Below are positions 8,968-18,202 of a stretch of DNA of 20,931 nucleotides, in pieces. The notes beneath the pieces are model-generated. The model was not told where the DNA came from. It saw only the letters and a list, made by a program, of their open reading frames with translations, and made no database searches. This DNA comes from Synergistota bacterium. Its GTDB lineage: Bacteria; Synergistota; GBS-1. Positions within the stretch are counted from its first letter, which is position 1. The number at the start of each line of letters is the position of its first letter. The translations under genes were made by a program, and so were the position numbers. The stretch lies in assembly GCA_025060595.1 (NCBI GenBank), contig JANXBX010000003.1, positions 7,992 to 28,922 on the forward strand, given 5' to 3'.

Positions 8968-11618
8968 TCTTTCCCATCTTCGTTCAACTTAGCATGAGCA
9001 GCAGCCATTCGAGCCACTGGAACCCTAAAGGGTGAACAACTTACATAATTTAAACCTATTTGATGACAAAACTCTATAGATGAGGGCTCTCCGCCATGTT
9101 CGCCACATATTCCTATTTTAAGATTAGGTCTCGTTCTTCTACCTTTCTCAACAGCTATCTTCATTAAGGCTCCTACTCCATCTCTATCCAAAACCTCAAA
9201 CGGGTTATTATTAAGGATCTTCTTATCTATATATTGAGGCAGGAATTTACCCTCCACATCATCCCTAGAGAAACCAAAAACGGTCTGAGTTAGGTCATTC
9301 GTACCGAAGGAGAAGAACTCAGCATATTTCGCTATCTCATCAGCCGTAAGAGCCGCCCTAGGCAACTCTATCATTGTACCAACATGGTACTCGACTCTAA
9401 CGCCAGCCTTAGCCATCTCCTCTTCGGCGACCTTAACAACCATTTCTCTAAGAATTTCCATCTCCCTCCAATGACCAACTATAGGAAGCATAACATCGGG
9501 AAGAACATTATAACCCTCCTTAACTAGCCTCGTGGCCGCCCTGAAAATAGCCCTGACCTGCATCTCGTAAATTTCCGGATATACCACACCTAACCTGCAA
9601 CCCCTAAAACCTAGCATTGGATTAGCTTCCTGAAGAGCTCTGACCCTCTTTAGAAGCTCTTTCTTCTCTTCTATCAAGGAAGCGTTCTTTATAGGATCTT
9701 TATTAAGTTCTATCATCTCCTCAAGGATTTCCCTCTCCTTAGGAAGGAACTCATGAAGCGGTGGATCAAGAAGCCTTATAGTTACAGGATATCCTTCCAT
9801 CGCCTTTAGTATCTCATAGAAGTCCCCCTCTTGCATAGGTAAAATTTCACTCAGAGCTTTTTCCCTTTCTTCTCTCGTAAAGGCCATAATCATCCTTTTA
9901 ACCGCAGGAAGCCTATCTTCAGCCATGAACATATGCTCAGTACGACACAAACCTATACCCTTAGCACCAAACTCTCTTGCTCTTCTTGCATCTTCAGGCG
10001 TATCAGCGTTAGCCCAAACCTGAAGGCGAGCTATATCATCAGCCCAAGAAAGCAGCTCTTTAAACTCGGCACTCATCGCAGGTTCAACCATCGGAACTTC
10101 ACCTAATATAACTATACCTCTACTGCCATCTATAGTTATTACATCACCTTTCTTAACAACCACATCATCCACACTAAATACTTCTTTCTCAAGGTCTATA
10201 ACTATAGCCTCACATCCAACAACGCACGGTTTGCCCATACCTCGAGCCACAACCGCCGCATGGCTTGTCATTCCTCCCCTGCTTGTTAAGATACCTTGAG
10301 CGGCAAACAACCCATGAATATCATCAGGCGTCGTCTCAGGTCTAACAAGAATAACCTTCTCACCCTTGCTTCCTAACTCGCTAGCCTCATCAGCGCTAAA
10401 CACAACCTTACCACAAGCAGCACCTGGAGAAGCAGGTAACCCTCTTGCTAACACATCATATTTAGCGTTAGGATCCACCTGCCTATGAAGAAGAGTTTCC
10501 ACATGCTTTGGAGAAACCATCCTTACAGCAGTTGCTTTATCTATGATCCCCTCTTTAACCATATCCACAGCAATCTTAACAGCTGCCTGAGCAGTCCTTT
10601 TACCAGATCTCGTCTGGAGAAGGTAAAGTTTGCCCTTTTCAACTGTGAATTCTATATCCTGAATATCCTTGTAGTACCTCTCAAGCTGATCACAGACCTT
10701 CTTCAATTCCTCGTATATTTCAGGCAACGCATCTGCCATTTTCTCTATAGGAAGAGGAGTTCTTATACCCGCAACCACATCCTCCCCTTGAGCATTAAGC
10801 AAAAATTCTCCATATATTTTCTTTTCACCTGTTGAGGGGTTTCTCGTAAAGGCAACACCAGTACCAGAGTCATTGCCTCTATTACCAAAAACCATAGTCT
10901 GGACGTTAACAGCAGTTCCCATATCTTCAGATATACCATGAATTTTCCTGTATACCTTTGCCCTCTCATTGTTCCAGGATTTAAAGACCGCCTCTATAGC
11001 CATAAAAAGCTGTTCCCAAACATCTTGCGGAAATTCTCTACCTGTTTCTTGTTTTACTAAAGCCTTATAATCATCTATTACCTTTTTCCATGTTTCAGCA
11101 TCAACCTCTGGATCGTACTTAACTCCTTTCTCTTTCTTCCACTTTTCTATAATGTGTTCGAATTTCTCATGCGGAATACCCATAACAACGTTCCCAAACA
11201 TCTGAATGAACCTTCGGTAGCTATCGTAAGCAAATCTCTCATCCCCTGTTTGAGCTATAAGCCCAACAACCGTTTTATCATTCAAACCAAGATTAAGAAT
11301 AGTATCCATCATCCCAGGCATAGAAACTGGAGCACCAGATCTAACTGAAACCAAAAGTGGATTATTCACATCCCCGAACTTCTTGCCAGTTTTACTCTCA
11401 AGAATTTTCATCTTTTCCCTAACCTCAGGTTTAATCTCTTCTAAAACACCCTCTGCGTTTCTAAGATATCTTCTACAAACCTCTGTGGTTATCGTAAAGC
11501 CTGGGGGAACGGGTAAGCCAGCCTTTGTCATCTCAGCAAGTCCTGCGCCTTTACCTCCAAGGAGATCTCTAAGCTTTTCGCTCCCTTCCTCAAACAGATA
11601 TATCAGCTTTTCTGACAT
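8949..11618 (-). CDS. ppdK: Pyruvate, phosphate dikinase
   Basis: 889 residues, catalyses pyruvate + ATP + Pi to PEP + AMP + PPi, reversible in anaerobes where it often serves glycolysis. Three domains are seen: the N-terminal ATP-grasp domain (starting [11 protein letters not shown], with [16 protein letters not shown]), the central phosphohistidine domain with [18 protein letters not shown] (catalytic His453, and Thr451 two residues before it, the site normally phosphorylated by the regulator), and a C-terminal PEP/pyruvate barrel ([39 protein letters not shown]). The length is normal. I chose the ATG at 11618, 7 bases after GAGGAGGGGG; the longer TTG reading would start upstream of that site. 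It overlaps its regulator gene by 29 bases. Confidence 0.97.
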   Translation of the reverse strand: MSEKLIYLFEEGSEKLRDLLGGKGAGLAEMTKAGLPVPPGFTITTEVCRRYLRNAEGVLEEIKPEVREKMKILESKTGKKFGDVNNPLLVSVRSGAPVSMPGMMDTILNLGLNDKTVVGLIAQTGDERFAYDSYRRFIQMFGNVVMGIPHEKFEHIIEKWKKEKGVKYDPEVDAETWKKVIDDYKALVKQETGREFPQDVWEQLFMAIEAVFKSWNNERAKVYRKIHGISEDMGTAVNVQTMVFGNRGNDSGTGVAFTRNPSTGEKKIYGEFLLNAQGEDVVAGIRTPLPIEKMADALPEIYEELKKVCDQLERYYKDIQDIEFTVEKGKLYLLQTRSGKRTAQAAVKIAVDMVKEGIIDKATAVRMVSPKHVETLLHRQVDPNAKYDVLARGLPASPGAACGKVVFSADEASELGSKGEKVILVRPETTPDDIHGLFAAQGILTSRGGMTSHAAVVARGMGKPCVVGCEAIVIDLEKEVFSVDDVVVKKGDVITIDGSRGIVILGEVPMVEPAMSAEFKELLSWADDIARLQVWANADTPEDARRAREFGAKGIGLCRTEHMFMAEDRLPAVKRMIMAFTREEREKALSEILPMQEGDFYEILKAMEGYPVTIRLLDPPLHEFLPKEREILEEMIELNKDPIKNASLIEEKKELLKRVRALQEANPMLGFRGCRLGVVYPEIYEMQVRAIFRAATRLVKEGYNVLPDVMLPIVGHWREMEILREMVVKVAEEEMAKAGVRVEYHVGTMIELPRAALTADEIAKYAEFFSFGTNDLTQTVFGFSRDDVEGKFLPQYIDKKILNNNPFEVLDRDGVGALMKIAVEKGRRTRPNLKIGICGEHGGEPSSIEFCHQIGLNYVSCSPFRVPVARMAAAHAKLNEDGKEWLSDK

Positions 11619-12438
11619 CCAGGAGCCCCCTCCTCTCAAGGTAATATATTATTTCATGGGCCGTCTCTTCTATAGCCCTATTAGTGACATTTATTATAGG
11701 AACCCCAAGCCTTCTCATCACACTTTCAGCATATTCAAGTTCCTCAATCACCCTCTCAAGCTTAACATAGTTTACGTCTGGCGCTAAGCCCATGAGCCTA
11801 AGTCTCTCCTGTCTTATATGAACAAGCTTTTCAGGCTCAATTGTTAACCCTACTATCCTTCTTCTCTCAACCTCCAATAGCTCTTTGGGGATGGTAATTT
11901 CAGGAACAAGAGGAACATTAGCAGCAAATATTCCCCTATATGCAAGATACATAGAAACAGGTGTTTTAGAAGATCTAGAAACTCCTATAATTACCACATC
12001 AGCATTTTTAATTCCAGGAAGATATCTGCCGTCATCACATTTTACGGCAAACTCTATAGCTCGTATTCTCCTAAAATATGCCTCATCCATCCTCCTTAAT
12101 AAACCAGGTTTCCCACTTGCTTTGGCCCCAGAAACCCTTTCAAACGCTTCTATTAAGGGGCCAAGAATGTCAACTTCGATTATGCCTCTTTCCTTAGCCC
12201 TATTAGCTAGATACGCTCTTAGCTCTGGAGATGCCAATGTATAAATTACTAAAGAGGTCTCCTCATCAAAAGCCCTATTTATAACCTCATCAACTTTATC
12301 TTCAGTCTGAATATGAGGAAACCTCTCTATATCATAGTCAGTGCCCTCAAACTGCGATAAAGCAGCCTTACAGACTAACTCCGCTGTTTCCCCTGTAGAA
12401 TCAGAAAGAATAAAGATTTTCATCCTTTTATCTTTCAT
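11590..12438 (-). CDS. Pyruvate, phosphate dikinase regulatory protein (DUF299 bifunctional kinase/phosphorylase)
   Basis: 282 residues. This family inactivates PPDK by ADP-dependent phosphorylation of the Thr near the catalytic His and reactivates it by Pi-dependent dephosphorylation that releases PPi. The unusual P-loop GVSRSSKTP (152-160) and the N-terminal FILSDSTGETAE are diagnostic. The related PEP synthase regulator has the same fold, but direct overlap with ppdK and the intact target Thr451 there point to PPDK as the partner. I chose the ATG at 12438 because the G-rich GGCGGTG lies 5 bases upstream inside the end of glyS; an ATG 5 codons in has almost no spacing. Only 2 bases separate it from the glyS stop. 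Confidence 0.94.
   Translation of the reverse strand: MKDKRMKIFILSDSTGETAELVCKAALSQFEGTDYDIERFPHIQTEDKVDEVINRAFDEETSLVIYTLASPELRAYLANRAKERGIIEVDILGPLIEAFERVSGAKASGKPGLLRRMDEAYFRRIRAIEFAVKCDDGRYLPGIKNADVVIIGVSRSSKTPVSMYLAYRGIFAANVPLVPEITIPKELLEVERRRIVGLTIEPEKLVHIRQERLRLMGLAPDVNYVKLERVIEELEYAESVMRRLGVPIINVTNRAIEETAHEIIYYLERRGLLDVRKADISV
11626..11635 (-). promoter_or_regulatory. Ribosome-binding site deciding the ppdK start
   Basis: GAGGAGGGGG on the minus strand, inside the 3' end of the regulator gene and 7 bases before the ATG at 11618. It excludes the TTG at 11639, which lies upstream of it. Confidence 0.7.
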
Positions 12439-12440
12439 AG

Positions 12441-14495
12441 CTACACCGCCAAAATAGATATTACCCCTACTCTCTCGACAAACTCCCTTATAGAGGTTAG
12501 TAACCTTAACCTATTTAACCTGAGACTTTCCTCAGGAGACATAACAAGAACCTTATCAAAGAAAGCATTTATATAATCAGTTAAGGGGAAAAGGGTTTCC
12601 AAAAACTTGTCATATTCACCCTTAAGAAAGGCAGGTTCAGCTTTTTCTTTAATCTCAAAAAATGCCTCATAAAGCATCCTCTCAGCATCCTCAATTAGAA
12701 GATCTTTATTAATCTCTCCATTTACACTTACTCCTCTAAGAATATTAACAACCCTAACAAAAGCAGAAACAAAGCGCTTAAAGTCATCTTTAAAAGAAAG
12801 GTCATTAAGAACATATACCCTTCTAAGAAGATCATAAGGTTTATACCAACCAGAGGCCATGGCAGCTTCAATCACAGAGTGAGTAAAACCTCTTTCTCTT
12901 AACTGATTAGCAATTCTGCTCTTTAAAAACTCAAGAACCTCCGTTTTGACCTCTTCAGGAGCTTTAAGAAGCTCCGCCCCACGAGAAACAATATGCTCAA
13001 GAGATAAATTTAAACCCCTTTGCCATATTATCTCATTAATAGCACGAGCTTGTCTTCGCAAACCATAGGGATCTTGAGAACCGGTTGGTGCCAATCCAAC
13101 CATAAAGCAAGAAAGAATCGTATCTATTTTGTCAGCTATACCAACAATGATACCTGTCCATGTTTTTGGAAGCTCATCGCCCGCAAAGCGCGGAAGATAG
13201 TGTTCAAATATCCCAAGTGCAACCTCTTCAGGCTCCCCAGACTTTAAAGCATATTCCTTACCCATTATTCCCTGAAGCTCGGGAAATTCACCAACCATAT
13301 CAGTTACAAGATCAGCCTTAGCAAGATAAGCGGTCCTTAAAACAATCTCATGTGTGGCAGGAAAACCAAGTAATGAATTTATATCCAAAGCTAGGGTTCT
13401 TATCCTTTCCATTTTATCATACATGGTACCAACCTTCTCTAAGAAGACAATGCCTTTAAGCAAAGGAACCCTTTCCTCAAGCGACTTCTCAAGATCTTTT
13501 TTGTAGTAAAAATCAGCATCTTCAAATCGAGCCTCCAAAACTCTATTATATCCTTCGATTATAGAGTCCATGACCGAAGCCCTGTTGTTACTAACAGCTA
13601 TAAAGTAGGGAAGAAGTCTGCCGTCCTCCGAATATACCGGGAAATATCTTTGATTCACTTTCATAACCATAACAAGAACTTCACTGGGTAACCTTAAAAA
13701 CTCTTCCCTGAAACTACCCTTAACAACCACCGGATACTCTGTTAAAAACACATTCTCCTCTAAAAGATCGTTATCTATAAGCTCCTTTCCCCCCGCCTCT
13801 CTCTGAAGCTTTTTAACCCCCTCTTCTATTATCCTTTTCCTTTTAGACTGATCAAATATTACAAACTCTCTTTCGAGGCTTGAAAAGAAATCGCTTACAC
13901 TCTTAACTTCAAATTCGCCCCTACCCATAAATCTATGACCACGAGTTTTTCTTCCACTCTTAATACCGTCAAGCTCAAATTCAACAACCTCGCTCCCATA
14001 TAAAGCTAAAAGCCAACGTATAGGCCTTAAAAATCTTAAATTACCCTTCCAACGCATAGATTTAGGAAGCGATAAAGACAAAACAATTTTAGGAAGAAGC
14101 TCTTTAAGCACATCTATTGTATTTCTACCCTTATATCTTTTAATAGCAAAGACATACTCCCCTTGATCCGTTTCTTTAACAACTAAATCCTCCACCTTAA
14201 CTCCCTTACTCCTTGCAAAGCCTATAGCCGCTTGTGTAGGGATCCCCTGAGGATCAAAAGCTATCCTTCTTGATGGTCCCCTTATTTCCTCAACTAACTC
14301 TTCCTGCTCTTCATGTAGTTCAGTTACAAAAAGTATAAGCCTCCTGGGGGTCCCAAAGGTTTTGACCTCATTATACTTAAGTCGTTCATCCCTAAAACTT
14401 AAAATGACTTTTTCCCTTAAATCCTCAAGTAAATTGGGCATGCTCTTAGCAGGTAGCTCCTCCGTGCCTATCTCAAAAACCAAATCCCTGGCCAT
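12441..14495 (-). CDS. glyS: Glycine-tRNA ligase beta subunit
   Basis: 684 residues, the beta subunit of the heterotetrameric (alpha2 beta2) bacterial glycyl-tRNA synthetase. The start MARDLVFEIGTEELPA is the conserved N-terminus of the family, followed by the large B3/B4-like and HD-like regions (GIMGKEYALKSGEPEEVA, LADKIDT-like segment, GSQDPYGLRRQA) and the tRNA-binding C-terminal helical region. The beta subunit recognises tRNA-Gly while alpha holds the active site. Length is normal. The ATG follows AAGGGGGGCG, which overlaps the glyQ stop codon; the gap to glyQ is 13 bases. No broken motif noticed. Confidence 0.97.
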   Translation of the reverse strand: MARDLVFEIGTEELPAKSMPNLLEDLREKVILSFRDERLKYNEVKTFGTPRRLILFVTELHEEQEELVEEIRGPSRRIAFDPQGIPTQAAIGFARSKGVKVEDLVVKETDQGEYVFAIKRYKGRNTIDVLKELLPKIVLSLSLPKSMRWKGNLRFLRPIRWLLALYGSEVVEFELDGIKSGRKTRGHRFMGRGEFEVKSVSDFFSSLEREFVIFDQSKRKRIIEEGVKKLQREAGGKELIDNDLLEENVFLTEYPVVVKGSFREEFLRLPSEVLVMVMKVNQRYFPVYSEDGRLLPYFIAVSNNRASVMDSIIEGYNRVLEARFEDADFYYKKDLEKSLEERVPLLKGIVFLEKVGTMYDKMERIRTLALDINSLLGFPATHEIVLRTAYLAKADLVTDMVGEFPELQGIMGKEYALKSGEPEEVALGIFEHYLPRFAGDELPKTWTGIIVGIADKIDTILSCFMVGLAPTGSQDPYGLRRQARAINEIIWQRGLNLSLEHIVSRGAELLKAPEEVKTEVLEFLKSRIANQLRERGFTHSVIEAAMASGWYKPYDLLRRVYVLNDLSFKDDFKRFVSAFVRVVNILRGVSVNGEINKDLLIEDAERMLYEAFFEIKEKAEPAFLKGEYDKFLETLFPLTDYINAFFDKVLVMSPEESLRLNRLRLLTSIREFVERVGVISILAV

Positions 14496-14508
14496 TTTTA
14501 CGCCCCCC

Positions 14509-15381
14509 TTAAAACTTATTAAGTAATGGGAAACCCATATCCTCTCTCTGCCTTATATAAGCCAAGGCGCATTTTCTCGCAAGATTTCTAACCCTAGATA
14601 TATAGTGGGTCCTCTCAGCTACGCTTATAGCCCCTCTCGCATCGAGAAGATTGAAAGTGTGGGAACACTTTAGAACATAGTCATAGGAAGGCAAAACAAG
14701 GCCCTTCTCAATAAGCCTTTCTGATTCCTTTTCATACATTTCAAACAATTTCCTAAGCATATTTACATCAGCCTCATCGAAGTTATAGATAGAGTATTCC
14801 ACTTCTCCTCTATGATGTATATCACCATACGTAACAGATCCCACCCACTTAAGGTCGAAGACTGATTTCACCTTTTGTATAAACATGGCTATCCTTTCTA
14901 TACCATATGTAAGCTCAACAGGTATCGGATCCAAATCTATTCCACCAACCTGCTGAAAGTAAGTAAACTGTGTAATCTCCATACCATCAAGCCATACCTC
15001 CCATCCCATACCCCAAGCACCAAGAGTAGGAGCCTCCCAATCATCCTCAACAAATCTAACATCATGTTCTTTAGGATCGATACCTAAAGCCTCCAGACTC
15101 TTTAAGTAAAGCTCTTGTATATCATCAGGTGCTGGCTTTAATATAACCTGATACTGGTAGTAATGTTGAAGCCTATTAGGATTCTCACCATATCTTCCAT
15201 CCGTTGGACGGCGAGATGGCTCCACATAAGCAACACGCCAGGGCTCTGGCCCCAAAGACCTCAAAGTAGTTGCGGGATTCATGGTCCCCGCTCCAACCTC
15301 AATATCATAAGGTTGTTGAATAACACATCCTTGCTCTGCCCAGAACCTTTCAAGCCTAAATATCAATTCCTGAAAATTCAA
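14509..15381 (-). CDS. glyQ: Glycine-tRNA ligase alpha subunit
   Basis: 290 residues, the catalytic subunit of alpha2 beta2 glycyl-tRNA synthetase (class II, subclass IIC), which activates glycine with [22 protein letters not shown] matches the usual N-terminus, followed by [19 protein letters not shown] and [18 protein letters not shown], which form class II motif regions. The start is a TTG at 15381, 6 bases after AGGAGGTG; the three-residue-longer reading begins with a GTG that is part of that ribosome-binding site. It overlaps recO by 26 bases. Having separate alpha and beta genes, rather than the dimeric GlyRS, fits most bacteria and excludes an archaeal origin. Confidence 0.97.
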   Translation of the reverse strand: MNFQELIFRLERFWAEQGCVIQQPYDIEVGAGTMNPATTLRSLGPEPWRVAYVEPSRRPTDGRYGENPNRLQHYYQYQVILKPAPDDIQELYLKSLEALGIDPKEHDVRFVEDDWEAPTLGAWGMGWEVWLDGMEITQFTYFQQVGGIDLDPIPVELTYGIERIAMFIQKVKSVFDLKWVGSVTYGDIHHRGEVEYSIYNFDEADVNMLRKLFEMYEKESERLIEKGLVLPSYDYVLKCSHTFNLLDARGAISVAERTHYISRVRNLARKCALAYIRQREDMGFPLLNKF

Positions 15382-16087
15382 ATCTAACACCTCCTACTAC
15401 CTTTTCAGAAAGTATCTTTAAATAAAGAGACGCCTCTTTCAAACCCTTCAAGTTATACCTCAGATCTTTAAAGAAAGCTAAGGGCATCTTCTGAATCTCT
15501 CCTAAAAGAGCTATTCCTTCAGCTCCAATTCTTAAACCATTAGCTTCAGAACAACTTCTACATAGAAGAAAGGGACCCTCAACTTTTATGAAAGCCTCTT
15601 TACTTATTTTACCACTACAATAAGAACATGTATCAAGCTTTGGTAAAAATCCTAAAAGGTCGAAGGCTTTTAAGGAGACAACCAATTCTAAGAGCAGAGG
15701 ATCTGACCCTTCTTCAAGTAAATTAAGAAAATCAAGTGTAATGTCAAATAGCTTCGCTTCAGGAGCCTCATAGGGCAGAAGTTTGTTAAGCAGAGAAAAA
15801 AAAGATAAGCTAGATCTTAATCTTTTTAGAGAGCCTCTAACACTCAAGAAGGAATTCTTAACATCAAACTCTTTAAGATAAAAGTTGCTCCCCACAGAGT
15901 AATATATACTCATAAGACCATAATTTAAAGGCTCTATCGCTCCACCAAATCGATTAGGAAGCTTAACGCTACCTGGAGCTATAACAAGGAGCTTCCCTTT
16001 CTCTCGAGTAAAAACAAAGAGAAGTTTATCTAATTTAGATACCTTTCTGTTGAGAATTATAGACTCAACTTTTAGAAAGCGCTCTAT
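15356..16087 (-). CDS. recO: DNA repair protein RecO, start codon uncertain
   Basis: RecO loads RecA at gaps with RecR and RecF. The reading frame from 16087 gives 243 residues, the family's usual length. Its N-terminal OB-fold ([20 protein letters not shown], then [14 protein letters not shown] and GGAIEPL) matches RecO. A helical domain follows, with a zinc motif CSYC...CRSC (Cys154, 157, 176, 179). The problem is the start: from the era stop (16102-16100) to the first ATG at 15913 there is no ATG, GTG, TTG or CTG in frame, and starting at 15913 would remove about 58 conserved residues. The boundary given assumes an ATA start at 16087. Alternatives are a one-base sequencing error in the GGG at 16088-16090, which would make GTG at 16092 the start, or readthrough from era. 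The gene is certain; the start is not. Confidence 0.85.
   Translation of the reverse strand: MERFLKVESIILNRKVSKLDKLLFVFTREKGKLLVIAPGSVKLPNRFGGAIEPLNYGLMSIYYSVGSNFYLKEFDVKNSFLSVRGSLKRLRSSLSFFSLLNKLLPYEAPEAKLFDITLDFLNLLEEGSDPLLLELVVSLKAFDLLGFLPKLDTCSYCSGKISKEAFIKVEGPFLLCRSCSEANGLRIGAEGIALLGEIQKMPLAFFKDLRYNLKGLKEASLYLKILSEKVVGGVRFEFSGIDI
15388..15395 (-). promoter_or_regulatory. Ribosome-binding site deciding the glyQ start
   Basis: AGGAGGTG on the minus strand within the end of recO. It lies 6 bases before the TTG at 15381 and contains the in-frame GTG of the longer reading, which therefore cannot be the start. Confidence 0.75.
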
Positions 16088-16099
16088 CCCACTATAATA

Positions 16100-17011
16100 T
16101 CACCCTTGGTATTCAGAAAATCCTAACCTCCTAACATCGCTCTCAGAAAGCCTCCAATCCTCCCTGACTTTAACCCATAACTCGAGAAACACTCTCTTAT
16201 TACCCAATATGTGCTCTATCTCCTCCCTTGCCATTTTTCCTATTTTTTTAAGCATGTTTCCTCCCTTACCTATTACTATCTTCCTATGAGATTCTCTCTC
16301 TACATATATAGTAGCCCTTATATAGAATAAGTTTTTACCTTCTCTTTCTTCCATCTCCTCTATTACTACTGCCACCGAATAGGGTATCTCCTGATGAAGT
16401 TCCTCAAATAGTTTTTCCCTTATAACCTCTGCTATCATGAATCTTAAAGGCTGATCTGTAATCATATCCTCAGGATAAAGAAACTCCCCATCAGGGAGGT
16501 TTTGAAAAATCTTCTCAATAAGAACGTCAAGATTCGTTCCCTTAACAGCTGATATAGGTATGATCTCTCTAAAATAAAGCTTATCCTGGTATAGCTCTAC
16601 TACACGCCAAAAGGCCTCTTTATAATCTAATAGATCTATCTTATTGATTAAAAGAAACTTTGGAGTATCCACCTTGCTAAGAATAGATATAATAATTTCA
16701 TCCTCCTGCTTTAACTCACAATCGCTAGCCTCAACTACATACAGTATTAAGTCCACTCCTTCAAGAGCCTCTATGGCTATTTTTACCATCTCCTCACCTA
16801 AAAGATGTTTTGGCTTATGAATGCCAGGCGTATCTACAAAAACTATCTGACCTTCATCCCTTGTTAATATCCCTCTCACTTGAGTTCGAGTAGTTTGAGG
16901 TTTTGGAGAAACTATGGCAACTTTTTTACCAAGAAGGGCATTCATAAGTGTAGATTTTCCAACATTTGGCCTGCCAGCTAATGTAACGAATCCTGCCTTT
17001 TTCCTACTCAT
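16100..17011 (-). CDS. era: GTPase Era
   Basis: 303 residues, the ribosome-assembly GTPase that binds the 3' end of 16S rRNA and helps 30S maturation. GTP-binding motifs are G1 GRPNVGKST (13-21), G3 DTPG (60-63), G4 NKID (123-126) and G5 SAVKG (154-158). The C-terminal KH RNA-binding domain has GKGG at 248-251. Length is normal. The ATG follows only a weak AGGT, 7 bases away, but it lies inside the end of a small upstream ORF with a better ribosome-binding site, so translation may be coupled. Its UGA stop is in the same frame as recO, directly downstream. ybeY in the same run acts on the same rRNA end. Confidence 0.97.
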   Translation of the reverse strand: MSRKKAGFVTLAGRPNVGKSTLMNALLGKKVAIVSPKPQTTRTQVRGILTRDEGQIVFVDTPGIHKPKHLLGEEMVKIAIEALEGVDLILYVVEASDCELKQEDEIIISILSKVDTPKFLLINKIDLLDYKEAFWRVVELYQDKLYFREIIPISAVKGTNLDVLIEKIFQNLPDGEFLYPEDMITDQPLRFMIAEVIREKLFEELHQEIPYSVAVVIEEMEEREGKNLFYIRATIYVERESHRKIVIGKGGNMLKKIGKMAREEIEHILGNKRVFLELWVKVREDWRLSESDVRRLGFSEYQG

Positions 17012-17102
17012 AGCTTTGACCTAAAAACAACAGCCTTATCAAACCTATTCTTCTCACACAATCTGTAAGGCTATAGCGTGTAATTTTAATATCACAACGC
17101 AT
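17004..17102 (-). CDS. Small ORF (32 residues) overlapping the era start
   Basis: ATG at 17102 to TAG at 17004-17006, in the 156-base gap before era. It overlaps the first 8 bases of era (ATGAGTAG). A ribosome-binding site AGGTGA lies 6 bases upstream, better than that of era itself. The peptide is basic, with two Cys, and ends in a hydrophobic stretch (IGLIRLLFLG). I do not recognise it. It could be a coupling leader peptide for era, a true small protein, or a chance ORF. Support is positional only. Confidence 0.4.
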   Translation of the reverse strand: MRCDIKITRYSLTDCVRRIGLIRLLFLGQSYE

Positions 17103-17108
17103 AGAGAC

Positions 17109-17114
17109 TCACCT
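17109..17114 (-). promoter_or_regulatory. Ribosome-binding site of the small ORF before era
   Basis: AGGTGA on the minus strand, 6 bases before the ATG at 17102. It matches the complement of the 16S rRNA 3' end (AGGTGA within AAGGAGGTGATC). The remaining bases 17115-17167 are AT-rich, and I see no convincing terminator or promoter there. Confidence 0.45.
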
Positions 17115-17167
17115 ATCCTTACCAAGAATGATAAAACTAGCCCTAAAATATTATTAATTTTCCTGCT

Positions 17168-18202
17168 TCAATTTCTATAACCAACTAATCTTATCCTTTC
17201 CTCTTTCGTTACTTCAATTTTAATCCCGAAAAGCCCTAAGCTTTTCTCTATTAGCTTAAGAGCGGATATTAAAACTTCAGGATCTCCAACCGCCCTTACA
17301 ACTACAGGATCAACAGGAACAGGCCTATGATTAACAAGAATTATAGGCCCAACACATCTTATAGAGGTATGAGTAACCACCCTTTCATTTCCTATTTGAA
17401 CACCAAGAGCACCAGCAGCAAACAATTCGTTAACTACATCCCTAAGATCGCTATCATGTATTATACTAGATTCCCCTTCTCTTTTTTTAGCATCATAAAT
17501 TTTAATCGTTATTCCCTCTCCCTCTAACGGTGCAAAACCGGCAAGGCTTGCTATTGTCTCAAGACGCGTCTTTAAGCTATAAAGCTCAACTCTTAAGGCC
17601 TCAACTTTTTGCTTGAGGTAATCTTCATTAAGCAAGGTTACCTTCCCATCGCTTATCTCTATCCTAAAGGGAGAAACCACCCTATGAAACAAGGGATTTT
17701 CCTCTATCCTTAAGATAAGCTCTTGAGAAAGGATTCCATCCCTATCTTCCACTATAACCTTATCTCCACTTGGTGATCTTTTTATAACTATTTCCGTATC
17801 CCCTTTAAAATTCTTAATCTTAGGATCGGAAGAAAGCAGGTTTATAATTTCATTTAAGTGAAAATTCTTAGCTTCACTCATTATCGTCTCGTAAACCAAT
17901 CCACCATGATATAAAATAGCGCTTAGCGTCTCCTCAGCTGTAGAGGCTGATTCACTTTCAAACCTAAGCTTAGCCAAAGCGCTTCTAACTGATGGATAAT
18001 TCTGGACACCAAGTTGACTTGCCAAAAGCTGATAGTATTGAAGAAGAATCATAGCCATACCCTTAGCTTTTTTAAGCTCACCAATTTTACCTCCAAATCC
18101 CTCCGTACTCATAAACCTGAAGAAGAAAAACGTATTAAGAGCTAGAAGTATTAGAAGTAACCACAGTATCCAGTTCTCTCTTCCCTTTAAGCTCCCAAAC
18201 AT
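17168..18202 (-). CDS. DUF881 family membrane-anchored protein
   Basis: 344 residues. One N-terminal transmembrane helix (about 11-30, WILWLLLILLALNTFFFF) precedes a region with low similarity and a coiled coil near 195-215. The C-terminal DUF881 domain follows, recognised by GEGITIKIYD, the IHDSDLRDVVNELFAAGALGVQI block, and IRCVGPIILVNHRPV. The DUF881 family is known from YlxW/YlxX-type proteins near cell-division genes in Firmicutes and Actinobacteria; its function is not settled. The middle part, about 35-215, is longer than usual and I recognise nothing in it. The gene start overlaps the end of the DUF502 gene by 68 bases; the ATG is required to keep the membrane helix. Confidence 0.85.
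   Translation of the reverse strand: MFGSLKGRENWILWLLLILLALNTFFFFRFMSTEGFGGKIGELKKAKGMAMILLQYYQLLASQLGVQNYPSVRSALAKLRFESESASTAEETLSAILYHGGLVYETIMSEAKNFHLNEIINLLSSDPKIKNFKGDTEIVIKRSPSGDKVIVEDRDGILSQELILRIEENPLFHRVVSPFRIEISDGKVTLLNEDYLKQKVEALRVELYSLKTRLETIASLAGFAPLEGEGITIKIYDAKKREGESSIIHDSDLRDVVNELFAAGALGVQIGNERVVTHTSIRCVGPIILVNHRPVPVDPVVVRAVGDPEVLISALKLIEKSLGLFGIKIEVTKEERIRLVGYRN

Noticed and set aside
16100-16102. Recoding of UGA (as Trp, Gly or selenocysteine) to fuse Era and RecO.
   Set aside because: UGA ends other genes here (kinase, DUF881), Era ends at its normal length, and no selenocysteine-type stem was seen. Kept only as an alternative for the recO start.
17012-17167. Possible promoter boxes (TTGTGA...TATAGC) or a structured RNA before era.
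   Set aside because: Hexamers match consensus at only 4 of 6 positions and I found no strong stem or tRNA-like fold.
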